Positions 1-8,499 of a stretch of DNA of 14,882 nt are shown here, one piece after another (positions within the stretch are counted from its first letter, which is position 1; each line of letters starts with the position of its first letter). The notes beneath the pieces are model-generated. The model made no database searches and had not been told where the DNA came from. It saw only the letters and a program-made list of their open reading frames with translations. Both the position numbers and the translations under genes were made by a program. Source of the stretch: CAZDAM01 sp964503595 (GTDB lineage Bacteria; Muiribacteriota; UBA6191); NCBI GenBank assembly GCA_964503595.1, contig CAZDAM010000085.1, forward strand, positions 1-14,882, given 5' to 3'.

Positions 1-1893
1 CGGACTTTCCGCATAATCATCGGATTCCGCCATCAGGCCCTCATTCAGTTCGTCCTGGTAACTCCCTCCAAAGGGTTCCGGACTGGCCTGAGGAACTGTC
101 ATTGCCTGGGAAATTTCTTTCTTCAGTTCTGGGAGATAGTAAGTTGCCTCCTGACCCAGACTCATGAAAAGAATGGCCCCGACTCCAGGAATCGCCAGAA
201 TCAGAATCAGTCCCCAAAGCCAGCTTAGTTTGCGTCCAAGCTCAAGCTCCTGAAGGGATTCCCAGGCTTTGGCCACCGAGCGGATCGAAAACTTCAAAAG
301 CCAGTAACCCAGCCGCAGGGCCAGATAGAATCCCCCCAGAAGAAAGGCCAGAAAACCAATCCACAGAAGGACGGAACGCAGATTCCCGGCAGTATCGTGG
401 TAGGAGTGGAGTGTCCCCCGGCCTTCTCCTGGCAGAACCATTGGAAGGGTGGAATTCATGTTTTCCACCCGGTAACCTTCCGGCCAGCGGACTTTCCAGG
501 TTCCCGGAGCCAGACCATAGATTTCAGGCAGGCTTAAAGAAAACCTGCGGGCATCCTCAAACTGCATTTCCAACTGGATTTCAACCTCATAGCTCTGATT
601 GGGTTCAGCCTGAAACGGCAGCAGAACCTGATTGTCTTCCATAAAGGCCTTCAGGGAACGATCGTTAAGAAAAACTCCCTTCAGTTCCGAGCCCTCTGGA
701 ACCGGCAACCTGAGCGTTTCTCTGGTCTGAGGAAGAATTTGCAGCCTGAGCTGGGTCGCAACCCGTCCTCCTCCCACCCAAAGAGTCTGAATATCCGCAT
801 ACTCCAGAATCAGGGGGTCCTGCCGGAACAAAGCCAACCGTTCAAAATCAAGCTGCACTTCGCGCAAATCCGGTTCAATCAGGAAGCTCCTGGGCCACTC
901 TTCATGATCCTTGATCGAAACTTCGGCAAAATTTCCCAGAGAAGATCTGAGATGAAATCCTGCCGCCATCTTCATGAAAAGCGTTCCGCGCTCAATTTTA
1001 CCTTCTTTGGGAACCGGCAGGGACAGACTTTCCATCTGATCCGAAAGCGGGAGACCCCAATCCAGCCTGAGAGTGAAGGGGTTTGGCTGGGGTCTGGCAA
1101 AAACCAGACGATCTCCGGAAATCTCCACCCTGCTCGCCGGAATGGTCTGAACCTTTCTGAGCACAGAATTCGGAATGGAGGGAAGCTTGAGAGAAGTCAG
1201 CCCTTCCCTCAAAGTGGAAACTGTCCAGACAGCCCCCAGATTGATCCCGGACGAACGCACTTCAAGGTACCAGCTGGGCTTCACGGAAACTTCATGCTCC
1301 GGAGGGGCCGGAAAGGCCGGAAGCGCTTCCACTTCCTGCTTGATAGGCCTGACTTTCAGACTTGCCGGTTCTGCCAGTCCGATCTTTTTGGGAAGTCTCT
1401 GGTTCTGAAGGGTCGCCAGCTCGTATTCCCCCTCCTCCCATTCAAGCTTTAGATGGGCCGCCTGAGGCAAAACAAGATCCCGGCTCTCTCCGTGAAAGGG
1501 TTGCCTGAGAATCAACCGGATCGGCTGGGCCCCCAATTCCACCCAGACACCGTTTGAACCGGACTCGAATTCAAACTGTCCTTCCGAAGACTGAAGGATC
1601 CAAAACGGGGGTAAAAAAGAGCGGCAGCTGGTCTGAGCTTCCTGACAGTTGAGGCTCAAGCTCAGTTCAATATAAGGAGGGTCCAGCAGGATCCGGGCAT
1701 TTCCGTAAGCAGTGGGAAGCAACCCGCCTGTTTCTTCCACAGCAGGTTTTTCCGGTATAAACCCCTCTTTGGGCACCAGTTCAAAGCCTGAAATACGGGA
1801 ATCCTGATACGGGAGAGTTTCCCGGAACAGGCGCTGTTCAGACCATAGATTTTGCGACAGGATAAGGAAACAGAACAGAAACAGAATTCTCAT
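1..1893 (-). CDS. Large envelope protein with signal peptide, beta-rich module and two membrane segments (3' end beyond window)
   Basis: I do not recognise a named family. 631 residues are visible and the frame is open to the left edge. Residues 1-18 form a signal peptide (MRILFLFCFLILSQNLWS). Residues 60-475 look all-beta, with alternating hydrophobic strands, a Cys pair (C83, C90) just before an LPPFW motif, and an LPVPEG motif at 396-401. Membrane segments lie near 507-526 and 557-577, followed by an acidic tail (from about 580). The start is firm: GGGAGG lies 5 bases before the ATG, and the ATG overlaps the TGA of the upstream gene (ATGA), so the two are probably translated together. The beta region matches both halves of the upstream protein in motif order, so it is probably a paralogue. 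Inferred location: inner membrane with the large domain in the periplasm. Confidence is high that it is a gene and low on function. Confidence 0.88.
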   Translation of the reverse strand, partial: MRILFLFCFLILSQNLWSEQRLFRETLPYQDSRISGFELVPKEGFIPEKPAVEETGGLLPTAYGNARILLDPPYIELSLSLNCQEAQTSCRSFLPPFWILQSSEGQFEFESGSNGVWVELGAQPIRLILRQPFHGESRDLVLPQAAHLKLEWEEGEYELATLQNQRLPKKIGLAEPASLKVRPIKQEVEALPAFPAPPEHEVSVKPSWYLEVRSSGINLGAVWTVSTLREGLTSLKLPSIPNSVLRKVQTIPASRVEISGDRLVFARPQPNPFTLRLDWGLPLSDQMESLSLPVPKEGKIERGTLFMKMAAGFHLRSSLGNFAEVSIKDHEEWPRSFLIEPDLREVQLDFERLALFRQDPLILEYADIQTLWVGGGRVATQLRLQILPQTRETLRLPVPEGSELKGVFLNDRSLKAFMEDNQVLLPFQAEPNQSYEVEIQLEMQFEDARRFSLSLPEIYGLAPGTWKVRWPEGYRVENMNSTLPMVLPGEGRGTLHSYHDTAGNLRSVLLWIGFLAFLLGGFYLALRLGYWLLKFSIRSVAKAWESLQELELGRKLSWLWGLILILAIPGVGAILFMSLGQEATYYLPELKKEISQAMTVPQASPEPFGGSYQDELNEGLMAESDDYAESP

Positions 1894-4800
1894 GACAGCC
1901 TCCCAAAACGCTCTCGCAATCGATTGGAGTATCGACTCAGACCCCAGACCGGAATCAGGATAAACACCGGCAGGGCCAGGGTTGTCGCAAAGGACTGGGA
2001 GACCACGGCCAGCATGGTGATAAAAAGCCCCAGGACCAGAAGAACACCCCGGAATAACGGAACCACCAGTGCCAGAACCCAGAGGACGGAAGCCCCAAGA
2101 TAAAGCCACCACTCCTTCAGATTATCCGAATGAGCCAGCCTGGTTTTCAGCTCCAGTCGACCAAGACTCTGGCCCTGGGGCAAAAGATGGGTCATAAAAC
2201 AGCTTTCATTGCTGACAACAGGTACGGCAGGCAGAAGCCCCGCATCGCCATTGACCCGGACCAGGCTCTGCTGCCTGGAAGGATTCAGGATGGCCCGGCC
2301 TGGACTCAGGCCTTCCAGAGCTATGACCTCCTGCTCTCTTGAGGGAGTTACCCCAAGGCAGACTGTGGCATTGGCGACGGGCAGATCCACCCCCGGAATT
2401 TCCAGATCAGGATGTGAAAAAGGTGATTCCGGCTGAAGCGCAGAACTGATATCAACCACAACCGTTGCGGCCTCATCATGAGCATCCCTGATTTCAGGCA
2501 AAGGAACTTTAAGGCGGCTTTCCTGAAGCCCCGCCGGAACCTGATTCCCCTGAACCGCAATGCCCATAATTTTTTCCCCGGGCAGAAGCCCGACTCCAAG
2601 GTGCTGGCGACCACTGGCCCTAAGAAGGATTCTACGGGCTAAAAGCCATTCTCCGGAATCCGTGATATAGGTCTGCACATGCATTTCATCCACATGGGCC
2701 GTCGCTGGCTCAAGACCAAGACGGGCCTGGGTTTTCAGAAGAATTCCTTCTCCTTCAGGCAAAGCTTTTGTGCTCAGAACCGGCCCCAGACGAAAGCCCT
2801 CAAATGCCCCTTCGGAAAGGCGCATCAGCCCTTTGCTCAAACCCGCCTGAAGCTGGATATCAGGACTGACTTCCAGTTCAATCGAAGCTTCATAAGCCGT
2901 CTGATTCGCAAGATGGGGAAGCCCCAGGAGCGAAGATTTTTCCAAAGGCCCGGAAGCCTCGATATCCAGCCTGACCCTGTTGGGCAGAGCATGGTGATAG
3001 CTGACCAGAATCCCCCCCCGGACCATGCGAAAGCCCTGCGGTCTGGGAGTGCCTTCCACACGAATCGGTACCAGAGAGCCTTCCGAATGAATCAGAAGCT
3101 CCCGGGAAACTTCCCCCTGAAGATCCAGATCAAGACGGGCCAGGGAATCCGCCCTGCCCTCTTCGATGCGAAGGCTCAACTGAAGCTTCACTTCCCTTTT
3201 CTGAACTTCGGCAACCTCCGTAACCGGGGCTTTTTCCTGATTTTTCTGCACCAGATCAAGAGGGGTTTGATAGGCGAAACGGCAAAGGCCATCTCCCTGA
3301 TCCATTCCAAGATGTTCCCCATCATGAACCCAGGCACAGGGTACAGTTGCAGAACCGGAAACCACATCCAGTTCAGGAGATTGAAGCAGCCCTTTTTCCC
3401 GGGCCCACTGGCTCATGCTTGAGGCCAGATAGTAACGGAATTCCCGATCCTTTTCCGGCTCTCCTTCTACCAGAATCCAGCCGGATGGAAGCCGGATCTG
3501 AAGAGGATTCCCATCCGGGCAGCGCAGCCTCAGACGGGCCTGAAGACCAATTCCTTCCTCAAAATATTTCAGATCCGCCTGCTGGCAGATCATTGGCTCC
3601 GGTTTTTCAGAACTGAAATACTTCTGATAATCCTGCCTGGCAATATGGAAATGGGCCTCTCCCCGACTGTCCTCAAGGCGATAGATTTCCACCGCCTGAA
3701 GTCCGGGAAGAATCAGAAAAAGCGGTAGAAGCCTGCGAAGGGAATAAACCAGAGGCCAGAGAAGCCCCAGAAATGCTCCAAGGACCAGCCAGATTCCAAG
3801 ATGAAGGACTGAACCATTCAGACTCGTCTGAAAAAGGTAGAAAACCCCCATCACCAGAACCAGAGCTCCAGAACAGAAAGTCATTGGGAGATAGGTGATG
3901 ACAAAACCTGCCAGAACGACCAAGGGGGCAACCAGAGGAGCCGGGAAGCGGGGATGGAATTCCACCTGAATTTCCAGCGGGCCCTGAAGACTCGCTGCCA
4001 CCATGGCCTCAGAACTTTCCGGGGCATGAACCCTGTACCGGGTCTCATTTTCAAAAAAATAGGACAAAAACGGCGGGGCATAGTGAAATTCCCAAAGGTG
4101 TCCTTTTGGCAGCCAGATGCACAAAAGGATCAGAGTCATGCTCAAAATCCCGGAAAACAAAAGGTGTTTTCTGGATTCTCTCAAAGGCCTGTTCTCGGCA
4201 AAATCCTTCAGAAGGCGCCGGATTACGGCTTTTCCCTCTACCACCAGGAGTAGCAGAATCATGAAAAGAGGAATCAGCCAGCCCTTCCCGTTGACCCCTC
4301 CTCCCAGTAAATCTCCCGGAAGATTGCCAGGGCGAATGGAATCTTTTTCTGTCGGGCCCAAAATTCTGATCTGGTGATCCTGTAAAACCTCACCGCCAAC
4401 CGAGATCTGGAGTCTGCGATCCTGGGGTTTGAGCGGAATTCTAAGCGTCCTGGGCGATGGCCCCTGAGGCATCAAAAAACTCATTTCCAGACGGATTCCG
4501 TTTCTCTCCCGAAGAGCCATCTGGTTTCTCATATCCCGAAGCGCAGGAGCCTGACTCACCGGCAACATGACAGCAGGTTGACCATCCCCGGTCATCTGAA
4601 TGCCCACTTCCACACCATTCATACTCAGGCTTTGCAGTTCCATTCCCTCCGGAACAGGAAGGCGATAAAGCTCTTTTTCCAGGCTACGGATGAAAAGGCT
4701 GAACTTGCCCAAAGCGCTGCCATCCGCATTCATTGTCAGTTGCAATCGGGAATTCACAATCTGGTTTCCGGGAAGATCCACTGGTTGAAGCAGCTCTCCC

Positions 4801-5948
4801 TGAACCTGAATCCGGCCCGGGCTCTGAAGGAGTCGATAGGCAAAGAGTACCGGAGCCTCGTGCTGAACCCGAGCTGTCGGCAATTCCGTAGGATCCGCCC
4901 TGACAACGACGTCCGCCTCTTCAAAGCCCGGCTCATGGAAAGTCATGGCATCCAGAATCTGGAAGCTCAGCCACTCCCGCATGGAATCCATGCCCTTCAG
5001 GCGAACCAGACCAAAACCCCCAGAGTAGTCCAACTTTTGCAGCTCCAGTGGAAACTGGGCCTGAAGCTGAATCCGGGTACGATTGCCCGGATAAATCGGC
5101 AAAGGCAGACTAACCCGCCCATCTCCATCGAACTCGGCATTTCGTCCTCCAACCTGAAGGCTCTGAATCCGGGCTCCTTCCGGGATTTCAAGCCAGAACT
5201 CCTTTAGTGGACGAATGGAAACTTCAAGTTCTCCCCCAAGGCTCCAGTTCAAACCTCTTCTTGTCACCGTAACCGAATGAGTCACCTCGGCATGAATCAG
5301 GCTTCTTTTTTCCGCTTCTACAGGAGAAATCAGTGGAGTGTTCTCCGAAGTCAGACCCTTCGCAACCGGCACCCAGGCGGATATATAGGCCCTGGAGGCA
5401 AGATCCGTCAGGGGAAAATCGGCTTCTCCCCTGAACTGTTTCCCATTCAAACCCAAAGACAGATTCTTGACCCCATCCAAAGGGACCAGGGCCCCAAGGC
5501 CTCTTTCTACAAAAACTTCCGGGATTTGATAGCCCACGTTCTGGGATTTTCCCCCAGAAGAGAAAAAAGCCTCCACACCGACTTTTTCTCTGGAGCCCTC
5601 CGGGCACTGCACCGAATAACCTTCATCCTCTTTTCTCCAGTGGCCTCCCTGAACCGACAGAAGCTGCCATTCCGGGGCCAGAATCTTACGGGCCTTCGTA
5701 GCACATGCCAATTCAAGGTTTAAGAACAGGCGGGCTCCGGCAGGACTGACTTCAAGAACAGATGACGCATCAAGAGTCGAGCCCGGGTGGTGCGGCTTTT
5801 CCTCAAACTCCTTCAGTTCAAGAATTTCTCCCGGACTCAAGCGGACATAACCGGAATTAGGGAAAGCCCCCTTTTTCCAGGGAACTTCCTTTAAAGGCAG
5901 GGCCCAAAGGGGGAAAACCAAACAGACAAAGCAAAGGATGCGCCACAT
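1890..5948 (-). CDS. Giant two-module envelope protein with internal duplication and about nine membrane segments
   Basis: Unrecognised protein of 1352 residues from the chosen start. An in-frame ATG 18 codons upstream exists, but the chosen ATG has GGAGG 4 bases before it and begins directly with a signal peptide (MWRILCFVCLVFPLWA), whereas the extension is charged and reads through an A8 tract. Layout: beta-rich module A (about 60-502), a membrane cluster with hydrophobic runs near 556-572, 595-613, 670-706, 713-734 and 739-752, beta-rich module B (about 787-1272), and three C-terminal segments near 1280-1337. Each module begins with a strand ending in Cys followed by a Pro-Trp type motif (LAPEW in A, LPSGW in B) and carries strand-turn motifs such as IPEG (255-258) and LPVPEG (430-435). 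Cysteines outside the membrane occur in even number (near 82/115, 788/810, 871/889, 1197/1250), fitting disulfides in an oxidising compartment. It overlaps the next gene by 4 bp. A structural or adhesion-like envelope role is only a guess. Confidence 0.88.
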   Translation of the reverse strand: MWRILCFVCLVFPLWALPLKEVPWKKGAFPNSGYVRLSPGEILELKEFEEKPHHPGSTLDASSVLEVSPAGARLFLNLELACATKARKILAPEWQLLSVQGGHWRKEDEGYSVQCPEGSREKVGVEAFFSSGGKSQNVGYQIPEVFVERGLGALVPLDGVKNLSLGLNGKQFRGEADFPLTDLASRAYISAWVPVAKGLTSENTPLISPVEAEKRSLIHAEVTHSVTVTRRGLNWSLGGELEVSIRPLKEFWLEIPEGARIQSLQVGGRNAEFDGDGRVSLPLPIYPGNRTRIQLQAQFPLELQKLDYSGGFGLVRLKGMDSMREWLSFQILDAMTFHEPGFEEADVVVRADPTELPTARVQHEAPVLFAYRLLQSPGRIQVQGELLQPVDLPGNQIVNSRLQLTMNADGSALGKFSLFIRSLEKELYRLPVPEGMELQSLSMNGVEVGIQMTGDGQPAVMLPVSQAPALRDMRNQMALRERNGIRLEMSFLMPQGPSPRTLRIPLKPQDRRLQISVGGEVLQDHQIRILGPTEKDSIRPGNLPGDLLGGGVNGKGWLIPLFMILLLLVVEGKAVIRRLLKDFAENRPLRESRKHLLFSGILSMTLILLCIWLPKGHLWEFHYAPPFLSYFFENETRYRVHAPESSEAMVAASLQGPLEIQVEFHPRFPAPLVAPLVVLAGFVITYLPMTFCSGALVLVMGVFYLFQTSLNGSVLHLGIWLVLGAFLGLLWPLVYSLRRLLPLFLILPGLQAVEIYRLEDSRGEAHFHIARQDYQKYFSSEKPEPMICQQADLKYFEEGIGLQARLRLRCPDGNPLQIRLPSGWILVEGEPEKDREFRYYLASSMSQWAREKGLLQSPELDVVSGSATVPCAWVHDGEHLGMDQGDGLCRFAYQTPLDLVQKNQEKAPVTEVAEVQKREVKLQLSLRIEEGRADSLARLDLDLQGEVSRELLIHSEGSLVPIRVEGTPRPQGFRMVRGGILVSYHHALPNRVRLDIEASGPLEKSSLLGLPHLANQTAYEASIELEVSPDIQLQAGLSKGLMRLSEGAFEGFRLGPVLSTKALPEGEGILLKTQARLGLEPATAHVDEMHVQTYITDSGEWLLARRILLRASGRQHLGVGLLPGEKIMGIAVQGNQVPAGLQESRLKVPLPEIRDAHDEAATVVVDISSALQPESPFSHPDLEIPGVDLPVANATVCLGVTPSREQEVIALEGLSPGRAILNPSRQQSLVRVNGDAGLLPAVPVVSNESCFMTHLLPQGQSLGRLELKTRLAHSDNLKEWWLYLGASVLWVLALVVPLFRGVLLVLGLFITMLAVVSQSFATTLALPVFILIPVWGLSRYSNRLRERFGRLS

Positions 5949-6062
5949 AATGCCTCCAGGGTCTATCATCCTATCAGCTTTTTTTTGAAACTTCTCTTCC
6001 AAAACTCCATAATGACTTTCAGACTTACCTGAAATCCCTGGAGCGATGTTTTGCCAATGCTC

Positions 6063-6097
6063 GTCCTGTCATCAGCAGCCGTTCCAGGAAACAGGAC
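6063..6097. promoter_or_regulatory. Perfect 7-bp inverted repeat in a divergent intergenic region
   Basis: GTCCTGT at 6063-6069 and ACAGGAC at 6091-6097 are exact reverse complements separated by 21 bases. The spacer holds a smaller palindrome, TTCCAGGAA (6082-6090). The element lies in the 215-bp region (5949-6163) between two divergent genes, starting about 38 bases upstream of the antiporter -10 box. It could be a regulator-binding site for either gene, or a leader hairpin of the minus-strand transcript. A 7-bp match at this distance can also arise by chance. I saw no convincing minus-strand promoter in this region. Confidence 0.3.
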
Positions 6098-6111
6098 AAA
6101 TCTATCTGCTC

Positions 6112-6140
6112 TTTCTAAGTTGCTCCCCGGATGCTATACT
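6112..6140 (+). promoter_or_regulatory. Extended -10 promoter for the antiporter gene
   Basis: TATACT at 6135-6140 matches the -10 consensus at five of six positions and is preceded by TGC, giving the extended -10 form (TGn). The -35 position (TTTCTA, 6112-6117, 17-bp spacer) is poor, as is usual when an extended -10 is present. Transcription would start near 6147, leaving a leader of about 17 bases. That supports the start codon at 6164 and rules against the ATG at 6131, which overlaps the -10 region. Assumes a sigma70-like factor. Confidence 0.55.
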
Positions 6141-6163
6141 CCACCCCCCTAAAGGTTATCCGT

Positions 6164-7129
6164 ATGCTTGAGGCTCTCTTATTTCTTGTCCTGGGTCTGG
6201 CTGTCCTCTCTTTTGGGGCGGACTGGCTGGTGCGTGGAGGTGGCTCCATAGCTATTCGTGCCGGGATTACGCCTCTTGTGGTCGGGTTAACCGTTGTTGC
6301 CTTCGGAACCAGTGCCCCCGAACTAGTCGTCAGTGTCAAAGCCTCAATGGATGGCGCCGGCTCCATGGCAATCGGCAATGTAGTCGGTTCCAATATCTTC
6401 AATATCGGGTCCATTCTGGGAATTTCCGCCTTGGTTTCCCCTCTTGTGGTCAAACCCCAGCTCACCCGTTTTGACATGCCTCTTCTGATCGGGGTAAGCC
6501 TGCTGTTTTCAGCCATGTTCCATGATCAGGTCATTAGTAGAATGGAAGGGGGAGCTCTTTTCGTCGGCGTGGTGACCTATACCATCTACAGCATCTTCAA
6601 AGCCCGCAAAGAAGTTGCTTTAGGCATTCACGATCCCGGCGAAGATGAGGAAGTTCCCATACCTTCCACCAATGTTCTCATGGACATAGGCTTCGTCATC
6701 GTCGGCTGTCTTGGGCTTTATTACGGCGGCAAACTGCTGGTCGAGAATGCCGTCATTCTCGCCAAGTACTTCGGCATGTCTGATGCCGTGGTCGGGCTCA
6801 CCGTTGTTTCTGCCGGAACAAGCGCACCCGAACTCATCACATCCATTGTCGCTTCCATGCGAAAACAGACTGATATTGCCATTGGCAACGTAGTTGGCTC
6901 AAACCTCTTCAACCTGCTCTCTGTCATTGGTGCGGCAGGCCTGATTCACCCGATTCACGGAGGAGAGGTTGTTCTGCTTGATATTCTGGTCATGAACGGG
7001 CTGACCATTCTGCTTCTGGGCCTGATGCTTCGTGGAATGCGCCTGTTTCGGGGTGAAGGCGTGATTCTGCTCGCCATTCACCTGAGCTATATGACCTATC
7101 TGCTTATGCAGACACAGCCTAGTCAATAG
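6164..7129 (+). CDS. Calcium/sodium antiporter, CaCA superfamily (YrbG-like)
   Basis: An inner-membrane exchanger expected to move Ca2+ against Na+ (or a similar cation). 321 residues, close to E. coli YrbG (about 325). The two signature alpha-repeats are intact: GLTVVAFGTSAPE at 41-53 with GNVVGSNIFN at 71-80, and GLTVVSAGTSAPE at 211-223 with GNVVGSNLFN at 241-250. The repeats are 170 residues apart, the known internal duplication of the family, and both keep the acidic residue of the cation site (E53, E223). About ten hydrophobic segments are visible. An acidic stretch (HDPGEDEEVP, 156-165) lies in the loop joining the halves. The start at 6164 is preferred over 6131 because AAAGG lies 8 bases before it, the hydrophobic helix begins there, and 6131 overlaps the promoter -10. 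The gene is transcribed alone; its end overlaps the convergent dgt by 11 bp. The exact ion preference cannot be read from sequence. Confidence 0.95.
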   Translation: MLEALLFLVLGLAVLSFGADWLVRGGGSIAIRAGITPLVVGLTVVAFGTSAPELVVSVKASMDGAGSMAIGNVVGSNIFNIGSILGISALVSPLVVKPQLTRFDMPLLIGVSLLFSAMFHDQVISRMEGGALFVGVVTYTIYSIFKARKEVALGIHDPGEDEEVPIPSTNVLMDIGFVIVGCLGLYYGGKLLVENAVILAKYFGMSDAVVGLTVVSAGTSAPELITSIVASMRKQTDIAIGNVVGSNLFNLLSVIGAAGLIHPIHGGEVVLLDILVMNGLTILLLGLMLRGMRLFRGEGVILLAIHLSYMTYLLMQTQPSQ

Positions 7130-8480
7130 AAATCCCGTTGAGCTTCCGGTAAAGGGAAACTGCATAGGAATCCGTCATACCGGATAAAAAGTCCGTAATG
7201 CAGTGGAGCCGATCATAGTTGGAGTCAGGTGGCTGACCTTCGTCGTCCAGAAACTGCGATGGAATCAGCTTGCCCACCAGACGATTCAAACCCTGGGATG
7301 CCTTCAGCTCGCCGCCTCGTCCAAGCAGCGCCGGTACAAACATATCCAGAAGTCCCTGCACCACGGCAAAGCCGGCAAGCTTGAGATGTACGACTTCCTT
7401 GCAGGTATAGACCTTCTCATGATTCAGATCGAACATCCTTTTGAGAACGTCTTTCGCAGGAACCACAGAACAAAGAGGCTGATCAAACCGACCTTCCAGC
7501 ATTTCACCTTCCCGGTTCAGGAATTCTCCTGAAATTTCCTGCACAAGGGTGCCAATAGCCTTTCCTGCCATATGCTCTATCTTGTCCTTGGGATCCCGAA
7601 AGTAGCGGATTTCCTCTTCCACTTCCTTCGCTCTTTCCCCCAGCACTTCCAGAAGAAGCTCACGAATCATTCCAAACTCCAGCTGCCCCATTCTCAGGCC
7701 GTCCTGCAAATCAGCAATGGTGTAACTGATGTCATCAGCGGCCTCGACCAGAAAAACCAGGGGATGGCGACACCAGGCCTCGTCTTCAACTGTACATTCA
7801 AGCCCCAGAGCGTTGACGATTTCCAGAAAGTGATGCTTCTCGGTTTCAAAGAAATTGAACTTCTTATGACTGATCCGATCCGGGTTCAAAGTGCTGACAT
7901 GGGCCTGACGGGGATACTTGAGAAATGAGCCCAGAGTTGCATGAGTCAATTGAAGCCCCCCGTACTGGCGGGCTCCCCGGTTATGCCTCTGAAGAGTACA
8001 AAGAACCCGAAATCCCTGGGCATTCCCCTCAAAGCGTTGAAATTCCGCCTTCTGGTTAGGGCTCAGGCCTTCTAGTGACCAGGAGTTTTTCGGATCTTCG
8101 AACCAGGCAGAAATGGCATCTTCCCCTGAATGGCCAAAGGGAGGGTTTCCAATATCGTGGGCCAGGCAGCCAGCTGCCACAGCCTCACCGACCCAATATG
8201 GCCGGGTTCGGGTAAAGTCACCGGGATAGCGGGCCGCCAACTCCTCCGAAATACTGTTTCCCAGAGATCTTCCCACACTGGAAACTTCCAGAGAATGCGT
8301 CAGACGGGTTCTCACATAATCATTCTTGGCCAGAGGAAAGACCTGGGTCTTATCCTGAAGCCTTCTGAGCGCCGAACTGAAAACAATCCGGTCAAAGTCC
8401 CGCTGAAAGGGAGAACGAAAATCCAGATCTCCCTGAGGACGGCAAAGACGGGTAGGACTGAGAAGATTGGACCAATTCAT
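7119..8480 (-). CDS. dgt: Deoxyguanosinetriphosphate triphosphohydrolase (HD domain)
   Basis: A cytoplasmic HD-superfamily enzyme that hydrolyses dGTP (sometimes other dNTPs) to the deoxynucleoside and tripolyphosphate, helping to control dNTP pools. 453 residues, within the range of the Dgt family (E. coli Dgt 505). Metal ligands of the HD fold are visible: H62 in THSLEVSS, H108-D109 in LAHDIGNPPFGHSGED (residues 106-121) and the late Asp in EAADDISY (246-253, D249 or D250). H117 in FGHSGED matches the usual catalytic-site His. Other hallmarks are RIVFSSALRRLQDKTQVFPL (31-50), EGNAQGFRVL (151-160) and the C-terminal MTDSYAVSLYRKL. The first Met fits family N-termini, but there is no Shine-Dalgarno sequence before it (upstream AAACCTGACTAT), so translation may start weakly. 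It is divergent from the small secreted gene across 77 bp and convergent with the antiporter. Confidence 0.96.
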   Translation of the reverse strand: MNWSNLLSPTRLCRPQGDLDFRSPFQRDFDRIVFSSALRRLQDKTQVFPLAKNDYVRTRLTHSLEVSSVGRSLGNSISEELAARYPGDFTRTRPYWVGEAVAAGCLAHDIGNPPFGHSGEDAISAWFEDPKNSWSLEGLSPNQKAEFQRFEGNAQGFRVLCTLQRHNRGARQYGGLQLTHATLGSFLKYPRQAHVSTLNPDRISHKKFNFFETEKHHFLEIVNALGLECTVEDEAWCRHPLVFLVEAADDISYTIADLQDGLRMGQLEFGMIRELLLEVLGERAKEVEEEIRYFRDPKDKIEHMAGKAIGTLVQEISGEFLNREGEMLEGRFDQPLCSVVPAKDVLKRMFDLNHEKVYTCKEVVHLKLAGFAVVQGLLDMFVPALLGRGGELKASQGLNRLVGKLIPSQFLDDEGQPPDSNYDRLHCITDFLSGMTDSYAVSLYRKLNGISID

Positions 8481-8499
8481 ATAGTCAGGTTTGTTACAT

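Noticed and set aside
2679..3422. A 247-codon plus-strand frame, and similar ones at 739-1452 and 4578-5207
   Set aside because: All are opposite the two large minus-strand envelope genes, with compositions rich in Arg, Gln, Pro and Phe and no signal, motif or translation start. They are shadows.
5979..5986. T8 run, considered as the tail of a plus-strand terminator
   Set aside because: There is no GC-rich hairpin before it and no plus-strand gene ending nearby.
5949..6002. An 18-codon N-terminal extension of the giant two-module protein
   Set aside because: The extension is charged, includes an A8 tract and would bury the signal peptide. The downstream ATG has GGAGG just before it.
6131..6163. 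Upstream ATG for the antiporter
   Set aside because: It has no Shine-Dalgarno sequence, coincides with the promoter -10 region, and adds residues not expected before the first helix.
7119..7129. Terminator expected between the convergent antiporter and dgt genes
   Set aside because: The genes overlap by 11 bp and I found no hairpin with a T-tract close to either stop.
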